Below, piece by piece: positions 1 through 5,689 of a stretch of DNA of 6,216 nucleotides. Position 1 is the first letter of the stretch. Every line of letters starts with the position of its first letter. This DNA comes from Parachlamydiaceae bacterium. GTDB lineage: Bacteria > Chlamydiota > Chlamydiia > Chlamydiales > Parachlamydiaceae. The notes under the pieces were generated by a model, which was not told the origin of the DNA, made no database searches, and saw nothing but the letters and a program-made list of their open reading frames with translations. A program made the position numbers and the translations under genes. The DNA lies in assembly GCA_013817115.1 (NCBI GenBank), contig JACDDG010000154.1, forward strand, positions 1 to 6,216, written 5' to 3'.

Positions 1-6
1 ATCTAA

Positions 7-36
7 AACGACCCCATATTATAATATTGGGTTGTT
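7..36. repeat. Near-perfect palindrome with TATAAT core
   Basis: Bases 11-32 pair with each other at 10 of 11 positions around a centre at 21/22; only 15/28 fails. Outside it 9/34, 8/35 and 7/36 also pair and 10/33 could form G-U in RNA. The core ATTATAAT is self-complementary, so a perfect TATAAT box reads on both strands. There is no T-run directly after the stem on the + strand, so it is not a textbook terminator. It could be the end of a gene lying left of the window, a regulator site or part of a dispersed repeat; the sequence does not decide. Confidence 0.5.
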
Positions 37-40
37 GTTG

Positions 41-59
41 ATCGCTTAATCCCGGGGCT
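41..59 (+). repeat. Short GC-rich repeat, copy A
   Basis: The string ATCGCT, four bases (TAAT), then CCCGGGGCT is matched near the window end by ATCGCT, three bases (GCA), CCCGGGGCT at 6168-6185, in the same orientation. Fifteen shared bases in the same order, with G+C well above the surroundings, suggest two members of a dispersed intergenic repeat family. No protein is implied. Confidence 0.5.
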
Positions 60-74
60 TTCTCATAGCCAAAA

Positions 75-102
75 ATCCAAAATTTGAACGCACTTCGGTA
101 TA
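75..102 (+). repeat. Short repeat (ATCC..AATTTGA..CTTCGGTATA), copy A
   Basis: ATCC, AATTTGA and CTTCGGTATA occur in this order here and again at 5131-5153, 21 shared bases in all. This copy has five extra bases (ACGCA, positions 88-92) between the second and third block. It looks like a decayed copy of one mobile or dispersed element present on both sides of the genes. Confidence 0.45.
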
Positions 103-377
103 GTTGTAGCTTGTCATTTGCTTGAGGAGCTACAAACTATCACAACGGCAATAAAGCTTAGAGAACTAAAGACATTAAGGGCGCTCAGTCACAAAAAATG
201 TGGGTTCAACTGCCGTGGATCAAAGATATCTTCTTCCCCTTTAAAATTAAATCAGAATCTTTTACAGATCCCCTTCTACTTGATCGACCAAATTCCACGA
301 TTAGTGAAAAGTGTCTCATCTATTATTAAAAGCTCCCTTGACAGGAAAATCTGATGATGCCAAGTTGAGGTTTACTC
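103..377. other. Leader region before icd, no recognised gene
   Basis: I see no gene I can support here. A 43-codon ATG frame runs from 198 to 329 without a ribosome binding site and with no family resemblance I recognise, and a TTG-initiated frame over 118-354 is low-complexity and basic. No tRNA or known RNA fold was recognised. A perfect -35 hexamer lies at 338-343 (separate entry). The region is probably the 5' leader or promoter region of icd plus decayed sequence. Confidence 0.5.
338..343 (+). promoter_or_regulatory. Possible -35 box for icd
   Basis: TTGACA matches the sigma-70 -35 consensus at all six positions and ends 45 bases before the icd start codon. The expected -10 place, around 361-366, reads CAAGTT, which is poor. 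This is either a weak or activator-dependent promoter or a chance match. Confidence 0.2.
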
Positions 378-383
378 AGGAGG
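378..383 (+). promoter_or_regulatory. Ribosome binding site that sets the icd start
   Basis: AGGAGG, the full anti-16S complement, ends five bases before ATG at 389. It decides against the longer reading from GTG at 311, which would add 26 residues unlike any isocitrate dehydrogenase N-terminus. Confidence 0.9.
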
Positions 384-388
384 ATAAA

Positions 389-1804
389 ATGACTAATAAA
401 AAAATACCGATCACTGTTGCCGAAGGAGATGGCATAGGACCGGAAATCATGGCCGCTACGCTGCATATACTCAAAGAATCTGGAGCTCAACTCGAAATCC
501 TCCCGGTGGAAGTAGGTGAAAAACTCTATTTAAGTGGACAGACAACGGGCATAGCCCCAGAAGCGTGGGACATGATTCGACGCAGCAAGGGCTTTTTAAA
601 AGGGCCCATTACTACGCCTCAAGGTGGAGGCTTTAAAAGTTTAAATGTCACCATTCGAACAACTCTTGGCCTTTATGCTAACGTCCGTCCATGTGTATCT
701 TTCTACCCTTTCGTTGCTACTAAGCATCCTAAAATGGACGTGGTCATCATTCGCGAAAACGAAGAAGACTTGTATACAGGCATCGAATATCGTCAATCGA
801 AAGACACTTATCATGCCCTTAAAATCATATCTAGACCTGGTTGTGAACGTATCGTTCGCTATGCCTTTGAGTACGCTGTTGCAAATCATCGCAAGAAAGT
901 TACTTGTTTTACCAAAGACAACATCTTAAAAATGACAGACGGTCTATTTCATAAGGTCTTTGAAGAAATTTCTAAAGAATATCCTACAATAGAAAATGAA
1001 CACTGGATCGTCGATATAGGAGCTGCAAAATTGGCGGATACTCCTGAAGTATTTGATGTAATCGTTATGCCGAATCTATACGGAGATATTTTATCTGACG
1101 TTGCAGCTCAAATTGCTGGTTCTGTTGGCCTTGCAGGCTCTGCAAATATTGGGGCCCACTGCGCGATGTTTGAGGCAATTCATGGCTCCGCTCCTCGAAG
1201 AGCTGGTCAAAATATGGCGAATCCTTCAGGACTTATACAGGCAGCGGTTTTAATGCTTGTACATATTGGCCTAAGCAAAGAAGCTAACATGATTCAAAAT
1301 GCATGGCTTAAAACATTGGAAGATGGTATCCACACCTACGACATCTTTAAGCCTGAAATCAGTAAGCAACGCGTAGGAACCCGCGAATTCGGACAAGCGA
1401 TTGTCGACCGCCTTGGTCAGAAACCAAGCCAATTTAAGCCTGCTACTTTTGATGCACCAAAGCATGTAGGACATGTACATGCTCATTCTACTCAAGCTAA
1501 AACTCATAAGGAAATCGTAGGAGTCGATATATTTATCGATTGGGAACAGAGTCTTGACGAACTTTATTCCAAGCTCAAGCCAATTATTAATGAAGACCAT
1601 GAAACCCTCAAACTCTCTGCGATTTTCAATAGAGGTGTACAGGTTTGGCCAACGCAAGCACCTGAAACCCTCTGCATCGATAGCTGGCGTTGCCGTTACA
1701 CGACAACCAAGGGTTCACATGCTGAAGTCATTACGCTGCTTGAAAGTATCTCTAATGCTTCGTTGGATTTCACGCATATTGAAATGCTTTATGACTTCAG
1801 TTAG
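389..1804 (+). CDS. icd: Isocitrate dehydrogenase, NADP type, Thermus-like long form
   Basis: 471 residues. Catalyses oxidative decarboxylation of isocitrate to 2-oxoglutarate in the TCA cycle, in the cytoplasm, with a divalent metal. Seen: the nucleotide-fold start GDGIGPE (13-19); substrate loop SLNVTIR (84-90) with Ser84, Asn86 and Arg90; Arg100; Arg122; catalytic Tyr129 (NEEDLYTG); Lys176 (TKDN); and metal aspartates Asp209, Asp233 and Asp237 (NLYGDILSD). The coenzyme loop HGSAPRRAGQ (265-274) has Arg270-Arg271 where NAD enzymes have Asp-Ile and E. coli has Lys-Tyr. Two arginines there would favour the 2'-phosphate of NADP, which is an inference. Residues 376-471 (VGVDIFID, NRGVQVWP, WRCRY) match the extra C-terminal domain of the Thermus thermophilus enzyme, joined by a histidine-rich linker. 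The gene stands alone on its strand, convergent with trpR. The fold and catalytic set are intact. The start follows the AGGAGG at 378. Confidence 0.95.
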   Translation: MTNKKIPITVAEGDGIGPEIMAATLHILKESGAQLEILPVEVGEKLYLSGQTTGIAPEAWDMIRRSKGFLKGPITTPQGGGFKSLNVTIRTTLGLYANVRPCVSFYPFVATKHPKMDVVIIRENEEDLYTGIEYRQSKDTYHALKIISRPGCERIVRYAFEYAVANHRKKVTCFTKDNILKMTDGLFHKVFEEISKEYPTIENEHWIVDIGAAKLADTPEVFDVIVMPNLYGDILSDVAAQIAGSVGLAGSANIGAHCAMFEAIHGSAPRRAGQNMANPSGLIQAAVLMLVHIGLSKEANMIQNAWLKTLEDGIHTYDIFKPEISKQRVGTREFGQAIVDRLGQKPSQFKPATFDAPKHVGHVHAHSTQAKTHKEIVGVDIFIDWEQSLDELYSKLKPIINEDHETLKLSAIFNRGVQVWPTQAPETLCIDSWRCRYTTTKGSHAEVITLLESISNASLDFTHIEMLYDFS

Positions 1805-1818
1805 GTTGGTTAGGTTGG
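1801..1818 (+). repeat. Tandem 9-bp duplication across the icd stop
   Basis: TTAGGTTGG occurs twice head to tail, at 1801-1809 and 1810-1818. The first copy contains the icd stop codon TAG at 1802-1804. It looks like a slippage duplication just downstream of the coding end and does not alter the protein. Confidence 0.8.
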
Positions 1819-1844
1819 AGAATTTACCAAAGTGTTGAAGTGAG

Positions 1845-1869
1845 CGGTTTACCACTACCATAAACACCG
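1845..1869. terminator. Weak hairpin between convergent icd and trpR
   Basis: CGGTTT (1845-1850) pairs with AAACACCG (1862-1869) if C1865 is bulged, giving six or seven base pairs in the short gap between the two 3' ends. There is no T-run immediately after it on either strand; a run of seven T lies 17 bases further on the + strand, inside the trpR coding end. At best it is a poor bidirectional terminator. Confidence 0.25.
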
Positions 1870-1874
1870 TAAAA

Positions 1875-2165
1875 TCAATTCAACAATTTTTTTAGTCTAG
1901 CTCTCATTTCAGGAGAAATGATTTTCATAGCATTGGAACCGCGAGTAATTTGTGCGATGCTGACTTTGTGAGTTTCAGCAATTTCGCGTTGAGTAGAAGC
2001 TTCTGCGAGTATAGCTTTGATGATTTGAAAACGAGAAGCCAGAGTTTCCTTTTCCTCGATCGTGAAAAAAAGATCAAACAGTTGGCTGAATTCATCAGCA
2101 GATTTAATTTTTGTACATAACAGAATGAAATCCTGCCAGCCCTCTTTTGGGGTATTATAACTCAT
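1875..2165 (-). CDS. trpR: Trp repressor (TrpR family)
   Basis: 96 residues, slightly shorter than E. coli TrpR (108), as in chlamydial TrpR. An all-helical dimer that binds operator DNA when loaded with L-tryptophan and represses tryptophan synthesis or salvage genes. Seen: the tryptophan-pocket residues of E. coli (Thr44, Arg54, Arg84) align with Thr35, Arg45 and Arg75; the helix-turn-helix covers roughly residues 57-81 (STQREIA, VSIAQITRGSN, Lys81). E. coli Ser88 is replaced by Ala79. A short AGGT lies six bases before the ATG. No trpA, trpB or other trp gene is in view, and I found no palindromic trp operator upstream of it, so its targets are elsewhere. The resemblance to Chlamydia TrpR (GWQ.F, LC.K) is from memory and is the best lineage hint in the window. 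The family assignment is firm; the target genes are unknown. Confidence 0.93.
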   Translation of the reverse strand: MSYNTPKEGWQDFILLCTKIKSADEFSQLFDLFFTIEEKETLASRFQIIKAILAEASTQREIAETHKVSIAQITRGSNAMKIISPEMRARLKKLLN

Positions 2166-2568
2166 TTTTTTACCTATTGAAAATCCAAGAGTACCTCATT
2201 CCACATAGATATTCAATCTCCATTTCATTTTCCAACCCTGCAAATATAACCCTTGCTGCATCTCCTCACAGAGATCAAAGGGAGGAGGACGCTTATCCAA
2301 ACGCAGCTTACAAGAAAGCGTGTCTCCTTGCCTTACCCGACCTTCCTTTACTTTCTGCGCTCTCTGAGTTCCTCCGCGCCACCGAATTAACAAATTACAA
2401 GATTGATAATGAATGACTTATAAACCTGAATTTGTTATTTCCCAATAGGGGCCGAAGGCTCTGTTTCACTTTGTCTTTAAGATTCGTTTGTCGTTAGCGC
2501 CCCTTCTTTTTAACCTGATGCGTATGCACCGAATTGCTAAGATATGTTTGCAGCACGCGCTTAATGGA
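2166..2568. other. Intergenic region with repeat-like sequence, no gene
   Basis: About 400 bases between yqiK and trpR. Read on the minus strand, 2342-2390 contains the purine-rich quasi-repeat GCGGAGGA, ACTCAGAGA, GCGCAGAAAG. It resembles a type of GC-rich intergenic sequence common in several phyla and often mis-annotated as tiny proteins; that comparison is from memory. A 65-codon minus frame (2196-2393, RWRGGTQRAQKV...) is made of it and I do not regard it as a gene. The minus strand near 2180-2240 should carry the trpR promoter; the best candidate (TTGAAT, 17 bases, TACTCT) is poor. Confidence 0.5.
2447..2510 (+). terminator. Long-loop GC stem followed by T-run, + strand
   Basis: AGGGGC at 2447-2452 pairs perfectly with GCCCCT at 2499-2504, and TCTTTTT follows, so the intrinsic terminator pattern reads on the + strand. 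Inside the loop is a small GCC-GAA-GGC hairpin at 2451-2459. No + strand gene precedes it. On the minus strand, where yqiK ends at 2569, the same stem lacks a T-run. It could be the 3' end of an unannotated + strand RNA or part of a dispersed repeat. Confidence 0.3.
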
Positions 2569-4320
2569 TTAGGAAATGATTCCGTTTAACTTCACTTCAT
2601 CCGTAAGGGGTTGTGTTAGGCCGTTTATGTCCCCGCCTGTAATGCCCACCTCTTTTAACAATGCATCTAGAAGCGGTGCTTGTGCACGATATTTTAACGC
2701 TCCATTGACGACCTGGTCTGCTAGATTTCCAGAAGAGTTGCCGCTTCCGGTATGTGCTGCCGAGGCATCGCCGCTGCCATACATTCCACCCATTTGGATG
2801 ATTTTTATGCCATCGATACGTTCCATAGGCTTCACGCTCTCGCGAATAATTGACTCAAGATTGCTAATTAAGTTCAGTTTTAGCTTCAAAGAAACTTGTT
2901 CGCTGGAAAGTAGGTTGGCCGCTTCATTAAGTGCACATTGTCCTGCGGCTTCTACGGTGTACCGGATCTGCGCGGCTGCAGCACGCGTTTTTTCTGAATC
3001 CGCTTCACCTTCTGCAATAATACGCAGGCGATCAGACTCTGCCTGTGCAAGCTCACGAATAGCTGAAGCTTTGTCTGCCGTTGCTGCCCGTTCCGTGGCT
3101 GCTGCAACCTTGATGCCGATAGCTTCGCGCTCTGCTTCTTGGCTGGCTAAGATTAACTCAATTTGCTTGCGTCGCTCCGCCACTTCTGTTTCACGCGACG
3201 TTACTACTTTTTCTTCTGCTTGCACGGCTAATGATCGAGCTTGGTCCGCTTCTGCTTGAGCTTCAGACTTTGCTTTAGATCTGACTGCAATGGCGATGGC
3301 TCGATCTTGCTCTGAAAGCTCAATGGATTTTAGTTTCTCAATTTCTCGGGTTTCAATCATGCGATTCTTTTCAATTTCCATTTCGCGTAACTTTTGCTCC
3401 ATCTCAATGCGCTCTTCAGCAACACGTCTATCTGCAGCGATGTTCGCCTGCTGAATCTCTTGCTTAGCAGTAATTTCAGCTTGTTCGGCTGCCCGCTTTT
3501 TCTCTGCTTGCTCTTTTGCAATTTCACTCATTTGGCCTGCACGACGTATTTCTACTTCGCGCTGTTGCTCCATACGTGCATATTCTTCATCTCGAGCGAT
3601 TTCAAGTCGTCTTTTTTCTGATTCCATGGCTTTAGCTGCAATCTGAACGTTGGTTTCTTGTTCAATGTCATTGCGGATTTTTCTGCGTTGTTCAATTTCT
3701 TGTGTAAGTCGCGTTAATCCTTCAGCATCAAAGGCATTATTCGGGTTCAAAAACGATTTATTTGTTTGGTCCAATCCTGTTAAGGATACTGCTTCCAGCT
3801 CTAATCCGTTTTTCAATAAATCTTCGGAAACAGCGCGTTGCACCTTTTGGACGAAATCTGTGCGCTTTTCATGCAGCTCTTCCATTGTCATTTCAGCAGC
3901 CACCGAACGCAAAGCATCGACAAATTTACCTTCGACAAGCTCTTTCAGAGTCTGTGGTTGCATTGTGCGCTCCCCAAGAGTCTGTGCGGCATTTGCAATC
4001 GATTCTTTTGTTGGCTGAGTGCGAACGTAGAATTCAGCAATCACGTCGACGCGCATGCGATCGCGTGTAATAAGAGCTTGATCATCTTTTCGGTTAACTG
4101 CCAAACGCAGGGTATTCATATTAACAGGGATGGTGTCATGCAATACAGGAAACACTAGTGCTCCGCCATTCATGATGACTTTCTCCCCACCGAAACCAGT
4201 TCTGACGTAGGAAATTTCTTTAGTTGCACGTACATAAAGTCGGGCGACAATTAAACCAACAGTGAAAAGCACTATGAGGAAAATTCCCGCGATGCTTACA
4301 ATTAAAACCAAATTATCCAT
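2569..4320 (-). CDS. yqiK: Flotillin family protein YqiK
   Basis: 583 residues; E. coli YqiK is about 550. Flotillins are membrane-anchored scaffold proteins that oligomerise in lipid microdomains; the exact role of YqiK is not settled. Seen: one N-terminal membrane segment (about 4-27) followed by ARLYVRAT; SPFH/band-7 domain about 35-200 (YVRTGFGGEKV, PVNMNTL, ITRDRMRVDV, FVDALR, NGLELEAVSLT, then NPNNAFDAEGL at 192-202); a long charged Glu/Ala/Arg coiled coil about 205-460; the C-terminal block MERIDGIKIIQ (499-509); a Gly/Ser-rich linker (511-531); and a tail YRAQAPLLD...VGITGG (544-563). All of these blocks align with E. coli YqiK as I recall it. ATG at 4320 is chosen over an upstream frame start at 4398 because of its own AGGAG. 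It is second gene of an operon, 41 bases after yqiJ. The protein is intact. Confidence 0.95.
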   Translation of the reverse strand: MDNLVLIVSIAGIFLIVLFTVGLIVARLYVRATKEISYVRTGFGGEKVIMNGGALVFPVLHDTIPVNMNTLRLAVNRKDDQALITRDRMRVDVIAEFYVRTQPTKESIANAAQTLGERTMQPQTLKELVEGKFVDALRSVAAEMTMEELHEKRTDFVQKVQRAVSEDLLKNGLELEAVSLTGLDQTNKSFLNPNNAFDAEGLTRLTQEIEQRRKIRNDIEQETNVQIAAKAMESEKRRLEIARDEEYARMEQQREVEIRRAGQMSEIAKEQAEKKRAAEQAEITAKQEIQQANIAADRRVAEERIEMEQKLREMEIEKNRMIETREIEKLKSIELSEQDRAIAIAVRSKAKSEAQAEADQARSLAVQAEEKVVTSRETEVAERRKQIELILASQEAEREAIGIKVAAATERAATADKASAIRELAQAESDRLRIIAEGEADSEKTRAAAAQIRYTVEAAGQCALNEAANLLSSEQVSLKLKLNLISNLESIIRESVKPMERIDGIKIIQMGGMYGSGDASAAHTGSGNSSGNLADQVVNGALKYRAQAPLLDALLKEVGITGGDINGLTQPLTDEVKLNGIIS

Positions 4321-4327
4321 ACTATTT

Positions 4328-4332
4328 CTCCT
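4328..4332 (-). promoter_or_regulatory. Ribosome binding site that sets the yqiK start
   Basis: AGGAG on the minus strand, seven bases before the ATG at 4320. It rules out the in-frame start at 4398, which would add 26 residues overlapping the end of yqiJ. Confidence 0.85.
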
Positions 4333-4361
4333 AGTTTTTCTAAATAAAATTACAGCTAAAA

Positions 4362-5018
4362 TTATGCTCGAAGGGCATGAAAACGCCCATTTATGCATCT
4401 GATAAGTAGAACTTTTTCTCCATAATTGAACGTTTCTTGGGAATCCTCCGGCTCAACCAAAAAATGATGCATCTTGCCCATGGAATCTCTGCATTTGGCG
4501 GTAGTAGGAAAACCTTTACTAGCTGTTCCTAAAGTTATTTCAGCTGTATTTCCTACTAATGAATTCAAGGATACAGCGCTACTGCTATCGTTTGGGAGGA
4601 AATACGCGATCACATGTGACAGTATAAGGCTAACCGGAAAAACGATCGCCAAAGTTAGCGGAATTGACCAGATGTAAGATAGTGTAGTGCCAAAGTAAGT
4701 AAGTGAAAAACTTTGTAATGTCAGTCCGACTGATCCGAATAAAAACAAAACAATCAATATAACGATCAAAAGGGGTATCTTTGGCACGCGCATCCACGCA
4801 AAAATATACTCGAAAATAGAGGGAACATGATGTGAGATTTCAAGAGGCGGAGATGTATCTATGGTGTAATCTACATCAAATTTGTCAAAAAGATGTGTTG
4901 AACTAATCCCAATCAAAGCGCCAATACATTCTAAAGCCGTAATTAGCATTACAATTAACAAGGAAGCCATAAATGGGACATTATAATCGGCTAAGATAAA
5001 ATCCACAAAAAACCACAC
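4362..5018 (-). CDS. yqiJ: YqiJ, NfeD-like inner membrane OB-fold protein
   Basis: 218 residues from the GTG at 5018. Partner of the flotillin: NfeD-type proteins carry a C-terminal OB-fold and are encoded beside flotillins, where they are thought to work in the same membrane microdomain. Seen: three hydrophobic stretches (about 15-39, 80-103, 117-141); the conserved junction PNDSSSAVSLNSLVGNTAEI (142-161); and a soluble C-terminal OB-like domain to residue 218 (HFLVEPED at 185-192, GEKVLLI at 200-206). N-terminal LADYNVP corresponds to FADYNTP of E. coli YqiJ. The start is uncertain: no Shine-Dalgarno precedes GTG at 5018, and a second GTG at 5006 would give a length closer to E. coli. First gene of the operon with yqiK, 41 bases apart, so co-transcription is very likely. 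Confidence 0.9.
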   Translation of the reverse strand: MWFFVDFILADYNVPFMASLLIVMLITALECIGALIGISSTHLFDKFDVDYTIDTSPPLEISHHVPSIFEYIFAWMRVPKIPLLIVILIVLFLFGSVGLTLQSFSLTYFGTTLSYIWSIPLTLAIVFPVSLILSHVIAYFLPNDSSSAVSLNSLVGNTAEITLGTASKGFPTTAKCRDSMGKMHHFLVEPEDSQETFNYGEKVLLIRCINGRFHALRA

Positions 5019-5041
5019 TTTTTACGATTATTAAGACAATC

Positions 5042-5070
5042 AATGTATAATATTTAGCAATAAATTACAA
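5042..5070 (-). promoter_or_regulatory. Possible promoter of the yqiJ-yqiK operon
   Basis: On the minus strand TTGTAA (5070-5065) and TACATT (5047-5042) are 17 bases apart, each matching four of six sigma-70 consensus positions, and end 23 bases before the GTG at 5018. The whole region is AT-rich, so chance matches are easy. Confidence 0.25.
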
Positions 5071-5099
5071 TAAAAAATCTTCGTTTGTAAGCGCAAAAT

Positions 5100-5134
5100 G
5101 AAAATGATCCTTTTGCCCAAAATAGAAATGATCC
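5100..5134 (+). repeat. Two AAATGATCC direct repeats, IS-end-like
   Basis: AAATGATCC occurs at 5102-5110 and 5126-5134, a spacing of 24 bases, with a weaker ATAGAGATGATTA copy at 5155-5167 against ATAGAAATGATCC at 5122-5134. Multiple short repeats of the form AAATGATCC near a terminus are typical of IS21-family ends as I remember them. No transposase gene is present, so if this is an IS end it is a relic. Confidence 0.3.
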
Positions 5135-5153
5135 CTAATTTGACTTCGGTATA
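5131..5153 (+). repeat. Short repeat (ATCC..AATTTGA..CTTCGGTATA), copy B
   Basis: Second copy of the 21-base pattern at 75-102, same orientation, lacking the five extra bases. It begins inside the second AAATGATCC repeat, which ties it to the same possible mobile-element remnant. Confidence 0.45.
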
Positions 5154-5180
5154 AATAGAGATGATTAGTCTCGGATTTAG

Positions 5181-5199
5181 TTAAAGGTAGCACCTTTAA
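5181..5199. terminator. Small hairpin competing with the larger one
   Basis: TTAAAGGT and ACCTTTAA form a perfect 8-bp stem with a three-base loop (AGC, 5189-5191). Its right arm shares bases 5195-5199 with the left arm of the 13-bp stem at 5195-5237, so only one can form at a time. It lies beyond the 3' end of the rhodanese gene (minus strand) and upstream of yqiJ. Confidence 0.5.
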
Positions 5200-5237
5200 T
5201 TCTACACCCTATCCATCGGGTAAAGTGTAGAATTAAA
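5195..5237 (-). terminator. 13-bp stem downstream of the rhodanese gene
   Basis: TTTAATTCTACAC (5195-5207) pairs perfectly with GTGTAGAATTAAA (5225-5237) across a 17-base loop that includes CC and GG able to extend the pairing inward. It starts only three bases after the rhodanese stop codon on the minus strand, the right place for a terminator or 3' stabilising hairpin. The minus strand then reads GGTGCTACC rather than a run of T, so intrinsic termination would be inefficient. Confidence 0.55.
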
Positions 5238-5240
5238 TCT

Positions 5241-5666
5241 CTAATTTCGTATTTTAAGAGTTTGCGTAGCATAGCCATGCTTTAACCAATCTTCAAGACC
5301 TTCGTGATATTCATGCACATTCGTATACCCCATCGAAATGAGTTTATCGAAAAGCCATCCACTCGCTGGGCACTTAAGTCCCCAACAATAAACGACAATA
5401 AGATCATTTTTTGAAGGCAATTTTGCAGAAATATCTTGTTCTGTTGATTCTGAAGGCAGCCAGATAGCGTTAGGCAAAACTGTACCGTTATAATACTTTA
5501 CCGAACGAGCGTCTATAACAGTCATGACTTTATTTTGGTCGTACCATGATTTTAGCTCGGTAGCACTTACCTCAGCCTTTTTAACATGCTGATGATGTAT
5601 TTCAGCTAATTCTACAGTTACTCCTAGCGGCGCCGTAAGTAAGAATGATGAAAAAAGATAAAACAT
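5241..5666 (-). CDS. Rhodanese-like domain protein, probably exported
   Basis: 141 residues, a single rhodanese domain. Rhodaneses transfer sulfane sulfur through an active-site cysteine persulfide; the acceptor here is unknown. Seen: a hydrophobic N-terminus (about 2-16, FYLFSSFLLTAPLGV) that could be a signal peptide, although it has no basic residue before the hydrophobic core; IDAR (51-54) at the usual Asp/Arg position; the active-site loop VYCWGLKCPASGW (92-104) with Cys94 and Cys99; and the C-terminal block MGYTNVHEYHEGLEDW (102+10 to 127). The loop belongs to the YCxNPxCxAS-like variant rather than the common CxxGxRS. ATG at 5666 has AGGGA six bases upstream, a good ribosome site. A short hairpin follows the stop. 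It is divergent from the effector-binding gene, 39 bases between starts. The domain is confident; export and substrate are inference. Confidence 0.88.
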   Translation of the reverse strand: MFYLFSSFLLTAPLGVTVELAEIHHQHVKKAEVSATELKSWYDQNKVMTVIDARSVKYYNGTVLPNAIWLPSESTEQDISAKLPSKNDLIVVYCWGLKCPASGWLFDKLISMGYTNVHEYHEGLEDWLKHGYATQTLKIRN

Positions 5667-5689
5667 AAGGTTTCCCTGTTAAGTTAAAT

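Noticed and set aside
197..225. GGGTTCAACTGCC resembling a tRNA or tmRNA T-arm
   Set aside because: The flanking bases do not form the five-pair T stem and no acceptor or anticodon arm is found around it.
198..329. 43-codon ATG frame (MWVQLPWIKD...) before icd
   Set aside because: Looks more protein-like than its neighbours but has no Shine-Dalgarno at a workable distance and matches nothing I recognise.
118..354. 78-codon TTG-initiated frame before icd
   Set aside because: No ribosome site, no family resemblance, basic and low-complexity; runs into the icd leader.
645..929. Frames overlapping icd on both strands
   Set aside because: Shadows of icd; the isocitrate dehydrogenase motifs are continuous through this stretch.
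2196..2393. 65-codon minus-strand frame between yqiK and trpR
   Set aside because: Composed of the purine-rich repeat-like sequence; no ribosome site and no domain.
2576..4158. Several long frames antisense to yqiK
   Set aside because: Shadows of a strongly biased coiled-coil gene; the flotillin on the opposite strand is unmistakable.
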